Positions 24,794 through 33,720 of a DNA stretch of 64,000 nucleotides are shown here, piece after piece (position 1 is the first letter of the stretch; every line of letters starts with the position of its first letter). This DNA is from an uncultured Duncaniella sp. Its GTDB lineage: Bacteria; Bacteroidota; Bacteroidia; Bacteroidales; Muribaculaceae. The notes below the pieces were generated by a model. That model was not told the origin of the DNA, made no database searches, and saw nothing but the letters and a program-made list of their open reading frames with translations. Made by a program: the position numbers and the translations under genes. The stretch lies in contig CAJUSW010000008.1 of the NCBI GenBank assembly GCA_910589485.1, forward strand, positions 1 through 64,000, read 5' to 3'.

Positions 24794-26995
24794 TCAATGC
24801 CCCGGGGCGATCACGCGGTCGCCGATAAGTTTGGCGAGCGGTATGCGGAGAGCCTCGAGGGTCTGTATCTCGCGCATGATAGCAAAAATACGCTCGAAAT
24901 CATCCTGCGGACATGAGGCGAGTTTCTCACGCTCGGCCTTGATGCGCGTTCCGAGGATGGCATTCTTCAGTTCATGTATGGTTCTGGGCACCAGGTCGCC
25001 CAACTGCTCACGCTCGGTCTCGACGTGGGCATATTTCGTGTGCACCTTGCTGAGAGTATGACGTTCGATCACGAGCTCGGTGGCGAGGTTGCGCACTGAA
25101 TCATCGGGCGACGAGCACAGGAGGGTGGAAAGGTAGGTGGCTGAGAAGTCCTCGAGTCCGCGGGCATATTCGGCATCGATAGTCTCGTTGAGAGAGCGTT
25201 CCATGGCAGTGATGCTACCGAGATCGGTGGCCTTGGCGCGGATCTCCTCGATGCCTGAACGGAATTTCGATGCACGTATCTCCTTGAGCTTCTCCTCCTC
25301 GTGGCGGTAATGTTCCTCCCATGATTCGCGGCTGATGCGACGCGCCACGTCGAGGAAATGGGCCAGGTCGGGGTTCGTGAATCTGATATCGTCCATCTCA
25401 AGTTCGGCGTCGATGTATTCGAGTACAGAGAGCGGTACGGTGTCGCCGTTCTCGTCGACCCCCTCGGCAAACGGATAGTTGCCGTAACGGGCTATGAGCT
25501 GCAACACCCCTTTCTCGTAGGGGCGGAGCACGGAGGCATAGGATGATGAGGAGGTCGCCGGGGCTTCTTCGGGCTGAGTGGCGGGAGCCTGCGGCTGCAC
25601 AGCCTGGCCGGCGCCGGGGGTATGCTCTTCGCGGACAGCGGTGAGAGATTCCTCCCTCATGCGGTCCTCGCGCGATTTCAGTGCAAACTCATTGAAGTAT
25701 TTGCCCACCTGGCGCTGTAGCACATCCTCGGATATGAACAGTATGCGCGCGCATTCCTGCACGTACACGCTACGGGTGATCTCGTTAGGGATCAGGGCAA
25801 TGGTCTTGACAATGCGCGTGATCACGTTGGCACGGGCCGTGGGATCGTCGCCCACATCTTTTAGGAGAATCTGGGCCATGAAGGTGATGAAGTCGGTCTC
25901 GTTCTCCTTGATATAGTCGGTCACCTCGGTGGAACTGTGCGACTGTGCGAAGGAGTCGGGATCCTCGCCCGGCGGGAGAAGGAGCACCTTGATGTCCATG
26001 CCGTCCTGGAGCAACAGCTCGATGCCTCGCAGTGAGGCCTTGATTCCGGCCGCGTCCGAGTCATAGATGAGGGTGACGTTGGTGGTGAACCTCTTTATGA
26101 GTCTCACCTGCTCGACGGTGAGCGCGGTGCCCGACGAGGCAACCACGTTGCACACCCCCGCCTGGTGCATGGATATGACATCCATGTATCCCTCCACGAT
26201 GATACACTTCCCCTCCTTCGAGATCGCTTGCTTGGCCTGGAACAGTCCGTAGAGCTCGCGACGCTTGGAATATATGTCGCTCTCGGGCGAGTTGACATAT
26301 TTGGCCATAGTCTTGTCGGAGCGCAGGGTGCGTCCGCCGAAGGCCACCACTTTGCCCGAGAGGGTGTGGATGGGGTAGATGACGCGCCCACGGAAACGGT
26401 CGAACACACGCCCGTCGTCAGTCTTGGAACTGAGGCCCGTGGAGATGAGGTACTCCTCGCTGTAGCCACGCTCGATGGCCTGGTTGAACAGGGCGTCCTT
26501 GGCCTCGGGGGCGTATCCTAAATGGAAACGCTCGATCATGGGGTCGCTTATGCCACGGTGGCGGAAGTAGCTCAGGCCCACATCGCGCCCCTCGGTGGTC
26601 TCGGTGAGGCTATTTTTGAAATATCTGAGGGCAAATTCGTTGACCGCGAGCATATTGTCGCGTGCATTCTCGCGCCTCTCCTCCTCGGGGGTCATTTCCC
26701 GCTCCTCGACCTCGATATTGTATTTGCGCGCCAGGTAGCGGAGAGCCTCGGTGTAGCTCAGGTGCTCGAGCTTCATGAGAAAATTCACGGCACTGCCACC
26801 CTCGCCGCAACTGAAGCATTTGCACAGCCCTCGCGACTTGGATACCGAGAAGGATGGCGAACGGTCGTTGTGGAACGGGCACAGGCCCCAGTAGTTGGCT
26901 CCCTTACGCTTGAGCGACACGAAATCGCTGACCACTTCCACGATGTCGGTGGCCTCAAGGATGCGCTGTACGGTTGAGTTGCTGATTTTTCCCAT
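24794..26995 (-). CDS. dnaG: DNA primase
   Basis: Makes RNA primers for replication. The N-terminal zinc-binding domain has CPFHND and CKCFSCGEGG (CHC2 type). The catalytic core has a Toprim domain with IIVEGYMDVI and the metal-binding DSDAAG. A linker rich in Ala, Pro and Gln (about 460-500) leads to the C-terminal helicase-interaction domain. The length of 733 aa is slightly above average because of this linker. A -7 box lies only ten bases before the ATG, so the mRNA leader is very short. The gene is divergent from thrS. Confidence 0.96.
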   Translation of the reverse strand: MGKISNSTVQRILEATDIVEVVSDFVSLKRKGANYWGLCPFHNDRSPSFSVSKSRGLCKCFSCGEGGSAVNFLMKLEHLSYTEALRYLARKYNIEVEEREMTPEEERRENARDNMLAVNEFALRYFKNSLTETTEGRDVGLSYFRHRGISDPMIERFHLGYAPEAKDALFNQAIERGYSEEYLISTGLSSKTDDGRVFDRFRGRVIYPIHTLSGKVVAFGGRTLRSDKTMAKYVNSPESDIYSKRRELYGLFQAKQAISKEGKCIIVEGYMDVISMHQAGVCNVVASSGTALTVEQVRLIKRFTTNVTLIYDSDAAGIKASLRGIELLLQDGMDIKVLLLPPGEDPDSFAQSHSSTEVTDYIKENETDFITFMAQILLKDVGDDPTARANVITRIVKTIALIPNEITRSVYVQECARILFISEDVLQRQVGKYFNEFALKSREDRMREESLTAVREEHTPGAGQAVQPQAPATQPEEAPATSSSSYASVLRPYEKGVLQLIARYGNYPFAEGVDENGDTVPLSVLEYIDAELEMDDIRFTNPDLAHFLDVARRISRESWEEHYRHEEEKLKEIRASKFRSGIEEIRAKATDLGSITAMERSLNETIDAEYARGLEDFSATYLSTLLCSSPDDSVRNLATELVIERHTLSKVHTKYAHVETEREQLGDLVPRTIHELKNAILGTRIKAEREKLASCPQDDFERIFAIMREIQTLEALRIPLAKLIGDRVIAPGH

Positions 26996-27005
26996 AACTA
27001 TATGA

Positions 27006-27013
27006 CAAAGTTA
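27006..27013 (-). promoter_or_regulatory. Near-leaderless promoter for dnaG
   Basis: The minus strand reads TAACTTTG, ten bases before the dnaG ATG, so the leader would be only about five bases. It lies back-to-back with the thrS promoter. Confidence 0.5.
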
Positions 27014-27025
27014 CAGAAAAATACT

Positions 27026-27034
27026 TACCTTTGC
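27026..27034 (+). promoter_or_regulatory. Promoter -7 box for thrS-infC-rpmI-rplT
   Basis: TACCTTTGC is a perfect -7 box. No TTTG box is seen 20 bases upstream. Transcription would give a 150-base leader ahead of thrS. Confidence 0.65.
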
Positions 27035-27187
27035 AAGTTAGATTAAAGATACTGCACGAGGGCACGGCGAGAACACCGCCGGGGCATCCGGAAACCGACC
27101 GGAAGAACAGTCACGCGCAGTAGCTGAGTGACCTTGAATTTAAGTTAACGGGGGTCGTCCGTATGGCTCCCTCACATATAATATATA
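27035..27187 (+). other. Long thrS leader, possibly regulatory
   Basis: This 150-base leader has a small hairpin CGGCG-AGAACAC-CGCCG near 27067-27083 and GC-rich pairing around CATCCGG/CCGGAAG. Translation factor operons are often controlled by such leaders, but I recognise no known riboswitch or T-box here. Confidence 0.35.
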
Positions 27188-29131
27188 ATGGCAACAATCA
27201 ACATTACATTTCCCGACGGCGGAGTGAAGCAGTACGAGAGCGGAATCACCCCTCTCCAGATTGCCGAGAGCCTGTCGTCACAGCTGGCCCGCGATGTGCT
27301 GGCCGCCTCAATCAATGATCAGGAATGGGACCTGTCGCGTCCCGTCACCGAGGATGCCACCCTGCGTCTGTACAAGTGGGATGATCCCGAGGGCAAACAT
27401 GCTTTCTGGCACTCGTCGGCCCACCTGCTCGCCGAGGCTCTCCAGGAGCTTTATCCCGGCGTGAAGTTCGGTATCGGTCCGGCTATCGAGAACGGATTCT
27501 ATTACGACATTGATCCGGGCGAGAATCAGCTCACCTCGGCCGATTTTGAGAAGATCGAGAAGAAGATGCTTGAACTGGCACAGGAGAAGCAGCCAATTGT
27601 ACGCGCTGACATCTCCAAGGCCGATGCTCTCAAGCTGTTCGGCGATCGTGGCGAGGAGTACAAGTGTGAGCTTATCTCGGAACTCGAGGATGGCCACATC
27701 ACCACTTATACACAGGGATCGTTCACCGACCTGTGCCGTGGCCCGCATATCCCCAACACCGCCCCCATCAAGGCTGTGAAAGTGACCTCGCTCGCCGGTG
27801 CATTCTGGCGTGGCGATGAGAAGCGCAAGCAGCTGGTACGCGTGTATGGTATCACCTTCCCCAAGAAAAAGATGCTCGACGAGTATCTCACACTCCTTGA
27901 GGAGGCCAAGAAGCGCGACCACCGCAAGCTGGGCAAGGAGATGGAGCTCTTCGCGTTCTCTCAGAACGTAGGAGCCGGTCTGCCCCTGTGGCTCCCGAAA
28001 GGCACCGCCCTGCGCGACCGTCTCGAGCAGTTCCTCCGCAAGATTCAGAAACAGTATGGTTACCAGCAGGTGATCACTCCCCATATCGGCAACAAGAACC
28101 TCTATGTGACCTCGGGCCACTATGCCAAGTATGGCAAGGATTCCTTCCAGCCCATCCACACACCCGAGGAGGGTGAGGAGTATCTGCTCAAGCCCATGAA
28201 CTGCCCCCACCACTGCGAGATATTCCGTGCGCTCCCCCGCAGCTACCGTGATCTGCCCCTGCGTCTGGCCGAGTTCGGCACAGTGTACCGCTACGAGCAG
28301 AGCGGCGAGCTCCATGGCCTGACCCGTGTGCGCGGCTTCACGCAGGACGATGCCCACATCTACTGTGCCCCCGATCAGATCAAGGGCGAGTTCCTCAAGG
28401 TGATGGATATCATATTCTACATCTTCAAGGCTCTGAAGTTTGACAACTTCGAGGCCCAGATCTCGCTCCGCGATCCCGAGCACAAGGAGAAGTACATCGG
28501 TAGCGACGAGAACTGGCACCTGGCCGAGCAGGCTATCATCGACGCCTGTGCCGAGAAGGGTCTCAAGGCCCGCACCGAACTTGGCGAGGCTGCATTCTAT
28601 GGCCCGAAGCTCGACTTCATGGTGAAGGATGCCCTCGGCCGCCGCTGGCAGCTCGGTACCATCCAGGTAGACTACAACCTCCCCGAGCGTTTCCAGCTCG
28701 AATACACCGGCAGTGACAACCAGAAGCACCGTCCCGTGATGATCCACCGCGCACCGTTCGGTTCGATGGAGCGTTTCGTGGCCGTGTTGCTCGAGCACAC
28801 CGCCGGCCGTTTCCCGCTGTGGCTCGCTCCCGAGCAGGCCGTTGTGCTCCCCATCTCGGAGAAGTTCAACGAGTATGCCTATGAGGTGTCGCGCCAGCTC
28901 AACGCCATGGATATCCGCACCCAGGTAGACGACCGCAACGAGAAGATCGGCAAGAAAATACGCGATAACGAACTCAAGCGCATCCCCTATATGCTCATCG
29001 TAGGCGAAAAAGAAGCTGAAAATGGCGAAATTTCTGTAAGAAAACAGGGCGAAGGTGATAAAGGTTCGATGAAAATTGCTAACTTTGCAGCCGAATTGAC
29101 TCGCGAAGTCAATGAAATGATCAACCAATAA
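27188..29131 (+). CDS. thrS: Threonyl-tRNA synthetase
   Basis: Charges tRNA-Thr and edits misacylated serine. Domains in order: TGS (1-62), editing domain (about 65-225, with HSSAHLLAEAL and the downstream DLCRGPH), class II core (about 245-540) and anticodon-binding domain (about 545-647). Core motifs include MNCPHHCEIF with the zinc Cys, TRVRGFTQDDAHI and VMIHRAPFGSMERF. The length of 647 aa is typical. It heads the classic operon with infC, rpmI and rplT. The antisense strand is open for 642 codons, a shadow of codon bias. Confidence 0.98.
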   Translation: MATINITFPDGGVKQYESGITPLQIAESLSSQLARDVLAASINDQEWDLSRPVTEDATLRLYKWDDPEGKHAFWHSSAHLLAEALQELYPGVKFGIGPAIENGFYYDIDPGENQLTSADFEKIEKKMLELAQEKQPIVRADISKADALKLFGDRGEEYKCELISELEDGHITTYTQGSFTDLCRGPHIPNTAPIKAVKVTSLAGAFWRGDEKRKQLVRVYGITFPKKKMLDEYLTLLEEAKKRDHRKLGKEMELFAFSQNVGAGLPLWLPKGTALRDRLEQFLRKIQKQYGYQQVITPHIGNKNLYVTSGHYAKYGKDSFQPIHTPEEGEEYLLKPMNCPHHCEIFRALPRSYRDLPLRLAEFGTVYRYEQSGELHGLTRVRGFTQDDAHIYCAPDQIKGEFLKVMDIIFYIFKALKFDNFEAQISLRDPEHKEKYIGSDENWHLAEQAIIDACAEKGLKARTELGEAAFYGPKLDFMVKDALGRRWQLGTIQVDYNLPERFQLEYTGSDNQKHRPVMIHRAPFGSMERFVAVLLEHTAGRFPLWLAPEQAVVLPISEKFNEYAYEVSRQLNAMDIRTQVDDRNEKIGKKIRDNELKRIPYMLIVGEKEAENGEISVRKQGEGDKGSMKIANFAAELTREVNEMINQ

Positions 29132-29162
29132 CCCATAAAACAAGACTTTTACAATCCCCTGA

Positions 29163-29747
29163 ATGGAGAAAAAACCTTTTACCCCTCGTCCTCCCCGTCC
29201 CAATAACGGGCCCCGTCGCCCCTTTGTACCCAACAAAGAGAAAGACCCCTACGCAACCAATGAGCGCATCCGCGCCCGTGAAGTCCGACTCGTAGGCGAC
29301 AATGTTGAGACAGGCATCTACTCCATACAGGAGGCGTTGAAGATGGCCGAGGAGCTTGAGCTCGATCTCATCGAGATATCCCCCACCGCCGAGCCGCCGG
29401 TATGCAAGATTCTTGATTACCAGAAGTTCCTGTATCAGCAGAAGAAACGCCAGAAGGAGCAGAAGGCCAAGGCGACCAAGGTAGTGGTCAAGGAGATCCG
29501 TTTCGGACCTCAGACCGATGACCACGACTACAACTTCAAGCTCAAGCACGCCATCGGTTTCCTCCAGGAGGGTGCGAAAGTCAAGGCTTATGTGTTCTTC
29601 AAGGGCCGTTCGATCCTCTTCAAGGAGCAGGGCGAAGTGCTTCTGTTGCGTTTCGCCAACGATCTTGAGGAGTATGGCAAGGTTGACCAGATGCCCGTAC
29701 TCGAAGGAAAGCGCATGATCATCATGCTCAGCCCCAAGAAGAAGTAA
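29163..29747 (+). CDS. infC: Translation initiation factor IF-3
   Basis: Binds the 30S subunit, blocks premature 50S joining and checks the start codon. The N-terminal domain has TNERIRAREVRLVG, the linker is Lys rich (QQKKRQKEQKAK), and the C-terminal domain has VKEIRFGPQTDDHDYNFKLKHAIGFL. The first 30 residues are Pro/Arg rich, an extension common in Bacteroidota. It starts with ATG, not the rare AUU of E. coli, so the classical start-codon autoregulation is not expected. It is 31 bases after thrS. Confidence 0.97.
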   Translation: MEKKPFTPRPPRPNNGPRRPFVPNKEKDPYATNERIRAREVRLVGDNVETGIYSIQEALKMAEELELDLIEISPTAEPPVCKILDYQKFLYQQKKRQKEQKAKATKVVVKEIRFGPQTDDHDYNFKLKHAIGFLQEGAKVKAYVFFKGRSILFKEQGEVLLLRFANDLEEYGKVDQMPVLEGKRMIIMLSPKKK

Positions 29748-29837
29748 TAACCACCACCAAGCAACACTACAGGCGCGCCGGTCCCCATTGATCACCGGCC
29801 GCCACGAATCAAATCATATTTTTAATAACATTTCACA

Positions 29838-30035
29838 ATGCCAAAGATTAAGACTAATTCCGGTGCCAAAAAGAGGTTCGCCCTTACCGGAACAGGAAAG
29901 ATCAAGAGAAAACATGCCTACAAGAGCCACATCCTGACCAAGAAGACCAAGAAGCAGAAGCGTAACCTGACCCACTTCTCAGTGGTATCTCACGCTGACG
30001 CCTCAAACGTAAAGGAGCTTCTCGCCCTTAAGTAA
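29838..30035 (+). CDS. rpmI: 50S ribosomal protein L35
   Basis: A 65-aa, highly basic ribosomal protein. MPKIKTNSGAKKRFALTGTGKIKR is the family N-terminus, and SHILTKKTKKQKRNLTH follows. The gap of 90 bases to infC and 157 bases to rplT holds no further gene. Confidence 0.97.
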   Translation: MPKIKTNSGAKKRFALTGTGKIKRKHAYKSHILTKKTKKQKRNLTHFSVVSHADASNVKELLALK

Positions 30036-30192
30036 TCTTGACCCGGACTCAAGCGCACTTAACAGTCATCTTTTCTCCGATCGAGAAAAAACGTGATTTA
30101 ATTCCAGAATTTCGTTAACCGAATGTTCAGCCACCCCTAAACAGAAATCAAGAGCATAACGTGCCGCTGACATTCACAAAACATTTCACAAA

Positions 30193-30543
30193 ATGCCAAG
30201 ATCAGTAAATCATGTAGCTTCAAGAGCTCGCCGCAAGAAAATCCTTAAACTCACCCGTGGCTACTTCGGCTGCCGTCGCAACGTATGGACCGTAGCTAAG
30301 AACACCTGGGAGAAGGGTCTCACCTACGCTTACCGCGACCGCAAGGACAAGAAGCGCAACTTCCGCGCCCTCTGGATCCAGCGTATCAACGCAGCTGCCC
30401 GTCTCGAGGATCTTTCTTACTCCAAGCTCATGGGCCTCATCCACAAGGCCGGCATCGAGATCAACCGCAAGGTGCTCGCCGACCTCGCTCTCAACAACCC
30501 CGCCGCTTTCAAGGCCGTTGTTGACAAGGTGAAGAATGCCTAA
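30193..30543 (+). CDS. rplT: 50S ribosomal protein L20
   Basis: A 116-aa ribosomal protein that binds 23S rRNA early in assembly. MPRSVNHVASRARRKKILKLTRGYFGCRRN is the usual N-terminus; the C-terminal domain ends AAFKAVVDKVK. It is last in the thrS-infC-rpmI-rplT operon and is followed by a hairpin. Confidence 0.97.
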   Translation: MPRSVNHVASRARRKKILKLTRGYFGCRRNVWTVAKNTWEKGLTYAYRDRKDKKRNFRALWIQRINAAARLEDLSYSKLMGLIHKAGIEINRKVLADLALNNPAAFKAVVDKVKNA

Positions 30544-30597
30544 GATCCCCCTGCCGTTGCCATAACACAGGCAGGCTTCTATCAAGCTAAACCTCTA

Positions 30598-30633
30598 TCA
30601 AGGACTTTCGGTCTCAATGCCGGGAGTCCTTGA
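30598..30633 (+). terminator. Terminator hairpin after rplT
   Basis: TCAAGGACT (30598-30606) pairs perfectly with AGTCCTTGA (30625-30633), with an inner CGG/CCG pair. It has no long T run. It separates the ribosomal operon from metY. Confidence 0.6.
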
Positions 30634-30701
30634 TTGATATTGGATGCTGTCGGAAACCAATTGCTAAAACCAACTTTTTAATACTCAGCCCGAAATTAAC
30701 A

Positions 30702-31985
30702 ATGGATAAAAATAAGAAATATTCTCCGTCCACCCTGTGCGTGCAGGCCGGATGGACTCCCAAAAAGGGTGAACCGCGCGTGCTTCCCATCTACCAGAGC
30801 ACTACATTCAAGTATGACACGAGCGAGCAGATGGCACGCTTGTTTGACCTCGAGGATTCGGGCTATTTCTACACCCGTCTCCAGAACCCCACCAACGATG
30901 CCGTGGCGGCCAAGATTGCCGCGCTGGAGGGTGGTGTGGCTGCCATGCTCACATCGTCGGGCCAGGCCGCCAATTTCTATGCCATATTCAATATCTGCCA
31001 GGCGGGGGACCATTTTGTTACCTCGTCCAACATCTATGGCGGTACCTACAATCTCTTTGGCGTGACGCTCAAGAAACTGGGTGTGGAGTGTACGTTTGTG
31101 GATCCCAATGCCCCGGAGGAGGAGATAGCCAAGGCGTTCCGTCCCAACACCAAGGCGCTTTTCGGCGAGACGATCTCCAATCCCGGTTGCGAGGTGCTCG
31201 ACATAGAGAAATTCGCCCGCATAGCCCACAGCCACGGTGTGCCCTTGATCGTGGACAATACGTTCCCTACGCCTATCAACTGCCGTCCCTTTGAATGGGG
31301 TGCCGACATCGTTACACATTCCACCACCAAGTATATGGACGGCCACGCTGTGAGCGTGGGTGGTGCTGTGGTCGACAGCGGTAATTTCCCCTGGGATGAG
31401 TATGCCGAGAAGTTCCCCGGCCTGACTACTCCCGATGAGTCGTATCACGGTCTGACCTATACCAAGGCTTTCGGACGCAATGCCTTTATCACCAAGGCTA
31501 CAGCCCAGCTCATGCGCGACCTCGGGTCGATACAGTCGCCCCAGAACGCATTCCTGCTCAATCTCGGACTCGAGACTCTGCACCTGAGAGTGCCCCGCCA
31601 TTGCGAGAATGCCCTCGCTGTGGCAAAGTGGCTTGAGGCCAATCCCAAGGTGAAGTGGGTAAACTACAGCGGTCTGCCCTCCAACAAGTACTATGAACTG
31701 TCGAAGAAGTATCTGCCCAACGGCTCGTGCGGTGTGATAGCTTTCGGCCTCGAGGGTACACGCGAGGATGCCATCAAGTTCATGGATCGCCTGAAATTCA
31801 TCGCCATCGTGACCCATGTGGCCGATGCCCGCACATGTGTGCTTCATCCGGCAAGCCATACCCATCGTCAGCTCACCGATGAGCAGTTGCGTGAGGCCGG
31901 CGTGGCTCCCGACCTGATACGTCTGTCGGTGGGTATCGAGGATGTAGCCGACATTATCGCCGATATCGAGCAGGCTTTGGCATAA
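30702..31985 (+). CDS. metY: O-acetylhomoserine sulfhydrylase
   Basis: A PLP enzyme of the Cys/Met metabolism family that makes homocysteine (or methionine) from O-acetylhomoserine and sulfide or methanethiol. It shows YTRLQNPTNDAVAAKIAALEGG, the PLP-stacking region SNIYGGTYNLF, DNTFPTP and the PLP lysine in HSTTKYMDGH. A loop GLTTPDESYHGLTY, typical of MetY and absent from cystathionine synthases, supports the assignment. The length is 427 aa from ATG 30702; the frame is open to 30630, but those extra residues are not family-like. Confidence 0.93.
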   Translation: MDKNKKYSPSTLCVQAGWTPKKGEPRVLPIYQSTTFKYDTSEQMARLFDLEDSGYFYTRLQNPTNDAVAAKIAALEGGVAAMLTSSGQAANFYAIFNICQAGDHFVTSSNIYGGTYNLFGVTLKKLGVECTFVDPNAPEEEIAKAFRPNTKALFGETISNPGCEVLDIEKFARIAHSHGVPLIVDNTFPTPINCRPFEWGADIVTHSTTKYMDGHAVSVGGAVVDSGNFPWDEYAEKFPGLTTPDESYHGLTYTKAFGRNAFITKATAQLMRDLGSIQSPQNAFLLNLGLETLHLRVPRHCENALAVAKWLEANPKVKWVNYSGLPSNKYYELSKKYLPNGSCGVIAFGLEGTREDAIKFMDRLKFIAIVTHVADARTCVLHPASHTHRQLTDEQLREAGVAPDLIRLSVGIEDVADIIADIEQALA

Positions 31986-32047
31986 TGACCGATATATTCA
32001 GCGGTTGTTTCGATACAACGTTCCTTAGACCAGAGATCTATAGATTA

Positions 32048-32077
32048 AGTATAGAGGTGAAAGTATAGAGTATAGAG
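32048..32077. repeat. AGTATAGAG repeat cluster 3
   Basis: AGTATAGAG occurs twice, with a third overlapping TATAGAG, between metY and the terminator hairpin at 32145. Confidence 0.6.
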
Positions 32078-32144
32078 ACAATAGATTTTTAGACCAGAGG
32101 GTCAAAGAGATTTGGACCAGAGATCTAAAGGCCTTTTATAGATA

Positions 32145-32180
32145 ATGGCTCCTGCCCGTCACGGGTGGGAGTCATTGTTT
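32145..32180 (+). terminator. Terminator hairpin after metY
   Basis: It is the same hairpin as at 9537-9570, GGCTCC...GCCCGTCACGGG...GGGAGTC, followed here by the weaker TTGTTTTGT. Confidence 0.55.
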
Positions 32181-32340
32181 TGTAATAATTGTAGCAGTAT
32201 GTCAAGGGGCTCTTGCCGATCAGGGGGGAGTTTATAGGTTTAGAAGTTTATAGGTTTATGGGCTATCGATTTTGCAACTCTACTATTTTCTGTAACCTTA
32301 TTGCTGGTTCCGGTGGGAACGGCGGAGGTCGGCTCTCCGC

Positions 32341-33105
32341 TTAGATGGGTATGGGTGGTCGGGGGATTGGTGCATCGTCTGCGGGATGGCCTTGCGGGCC
32401 CTCGCGGGTGGGCAGGCTCCAGCGGAGGATGGACGTTGGGTCGGTGAGGACGAGGATGGCGGTCTCGACCGGGGGCTCGGGTTTAGGGGGCCTCTGTGTG
32501 GTGTGGCCCTGCATGCCGAGGTAGAAGAAGGCGGGGATCTGTTCCCTGTCGACGTTTATGTGTATGACAAGGAAGCCTATGCCGCACAGCAGTGGGAACA
32601 GTGCGGAGCAGAGGCTGAGGAATTTCCCGGGATCGGGTTGCATTGGGGAGTAGCCTTTGTATTCCTGGGTGTTGAGCAGGAGCATGAAGGCGGGTGAGGT
32701 GCCACGCACGCTGTCGGGGCGCGAGTAGGAGGCGTAACGGATGCGTTTGTGCAGGGTTTTGACCTGCCGGCGGGTGTAGCCGGTGTATTCAGGATACATT
32801 TTGCCGAATTCTCTATCTTTTCCTTCTTTGGAGAGGTAGAGGAGTGCGGTTGCGCCGTCGGGGGAGGTGGCGAGTCGGTAGTCGAGATATGAGCGGAGGA
32901 GGTCGGTTGAGTCGTAGCCTTTGGGGTCGACGATGACGATTGGGCGGGGGCGGGAGAGTCGGCGGGCGCGTTCGAGCCGGGATATGACGTTTTTCTCGAC
33001 GGGGGTTAGTTCCCGGCCGAGAAAGCGTGAGAATGGGTGGCACCAGATGTCTGGGCGACGGATTCGTTTTGTCAGGTGAGTGACCTTGTGGCTCGTTGGT
33101 TTCAT
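32341..33105 (-). CDS. Unknown 254-aa protein, copy B of a duplicated gene
   Basis: This is the full-length partner of 9734-10498. The last ~105 residues are identical in the two proteins although the DNA differs at about ten positions there. The changes (for example Q/P in IWCHxFS, H/R in RPxPIV, E/D in STxLL, A/T in LLLNxQE) are few and scattered. Neither copy has a stop or frameshift. The amino-terminal part is basic, followed by a region resembling a terminase-type P-loop fold without the catalytic Lys, then a hydrophobic stretch and a Pro-rich tail. Function is unknown. It is the only gene between metY and the vor operon. Confidence 0.75.
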   Translation of the reverse strand: MKPTSHKVTHLTKRIRRPDIWCHPFSRFLGRELTPVEKNVISRLERARRLSRPRPIVIVDPKGYDSTDLLRSYLDYRLATSPDGATALLYLSKEGKDREFGKMYPEYTGYTRRQVKTLHKRIRYASYSRPDSVRGTSPAFMLLLNTQEYKGYSPMQPDPGKFLSLCSALFPLLCGIGFLVIHINVDREQIPAFFYLGMQGHTTQRPPKPEPPVETAILVLTDPTSILRWSLPTREGPQGHPADDAPIPRPPIPI

Positions 33106-33112
33106 ATCACCG

Positions 33113-33121
33113 GCAAAGGTA
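33113..33121 (-). promoter_or_regulatory. Near-leaderless promoter of the 254-aa gene, copy B
   Basis: TACCTTTGC on the minus strand, seven bases before the ATG, exactly as in copy A, although flanking bases differ. Confidence 0.65.
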
Positions 33122-33168
33122 GGTTGGTTTTACCGGGGAAATGGTGCGATAATGTCGTGTTGTTTTTA

Positions 33169-33200
33169 AGTATAGAGGGTTTATTTTAGTATAGAAGGGG
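33169..33200. repeat. AGTATAGAG repeat cluster 4
   Basis: AGTATAGAGGG and TAGTATAGAAGGGG lie upstream of copy B of the 254-aa gene, matching cluster 2 upstream of copy A. Confidence 0.5.
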
Positions 33201-33410
33201 AGGTAGAGGGATTAGATTATTAAGCACGGAGATTTTAGAGGTATATTAGTGAGATATAGGAGGTTAGGGAGGGTGGCGCGGGGAATTATAGGACGTCTTC
33301 GACGCCCGTTTTGGTGTGTATTTCATTTCCCCCACGCCTCACCTGACGGCGCAAATCTTGCCCTGCGGGCGATTTGCTTGTCAGGTTCGTGGTGGGGCTA
33401 TAACTACATC

Positions 33411-33580
33411 GCCCCTTCGGGGCTTAGTGGGTAGTTGGCCTTCGGGGATTTGGGTGGCTGACTGATTCATGTTGGGCTACGATTTAATCGCCTCTTCGAG
33501 GCTTTGTGGGTGGTGGTCCTGTGAGGGATTTACGTGGGTACGGCTTGGCTGGGGCTTCAATTATATCGCCGCTTTGCGGC
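33411..33580. repeat. Hairpin modules with compensatory changes
   Basis: Three 13-base hairpins spaced about 78 bases apart: GCCCC-TTC-GGGGC (33411-33423), GCCTC-TTC-GAGGC (33490-33502) and GCCGC-TTT-GCGGC (33568-33580). Each follows ATC and precedes TT. The fourth base pair is C-G, T-A and G-C respectively, so pairing is kept while sequence changes. No gene is seen in 33440-33627. Confidence 0.65.
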
Positions 33581-33627
33581 TTGGTGGATGGGAGGCCTGC
33601 GGAATATTTGCATTTCAGCCGGAAAAA

Positions 33628-33675
33628 TCCGCTGACCCAAAATAACAATCATCCGCTGACACAAAATAACAATCA
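33628..33675. repeat. Two 24-bp tandem repeats
   Basis: TCCGCTGACCCAAAATAACA and its neighbour with one base changed (ACACAAAA) follow each other directly (33628-33651, 33652-33675). There are no spacers, so this is not CRISPR. Confidence 0.75.
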
Positions 33676-33720
33676 ACCGGTGCTGTTCCACGACGGAACG
33701 GCACCGGTTGATTGGTTTTA
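33670..33720 (-). terminator. Strong hairpin at the 3' end of the vor operon
   Basis: A 20-base stem (33670-33689 with 33695-33714) has one G-T wobble and a five-base loop. On the minus strand it is followed by TTATTTTG. It overlaps tandem repeats on both sides. Confidence 0.75.

Larger units (their letters stand above)
32025..33440. repeat. Direct repeat unit B (~1.4 kb)
   Basis: This is the counterpart of 9448-10870 in the same orientation, with the same order of elements: AGACCA strings, AGTATAGAG strings, terminator hairpin, 254-aa gene, promoter, AGTATAGAG strings, and the GACGTCTTCGACGCCC to GGCTTAGTGGGT region. The left ends differ slightly in element order. Between 31986 and 32340 there is no gene. 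Confidence 0.8.

Noticed and set aside
27308..29236. 642-codon open frame antisense to thrS
   Set aside because: It mirrors the codon bias of thrS. It has no promoter, no family resemblance, and thrS is certain.
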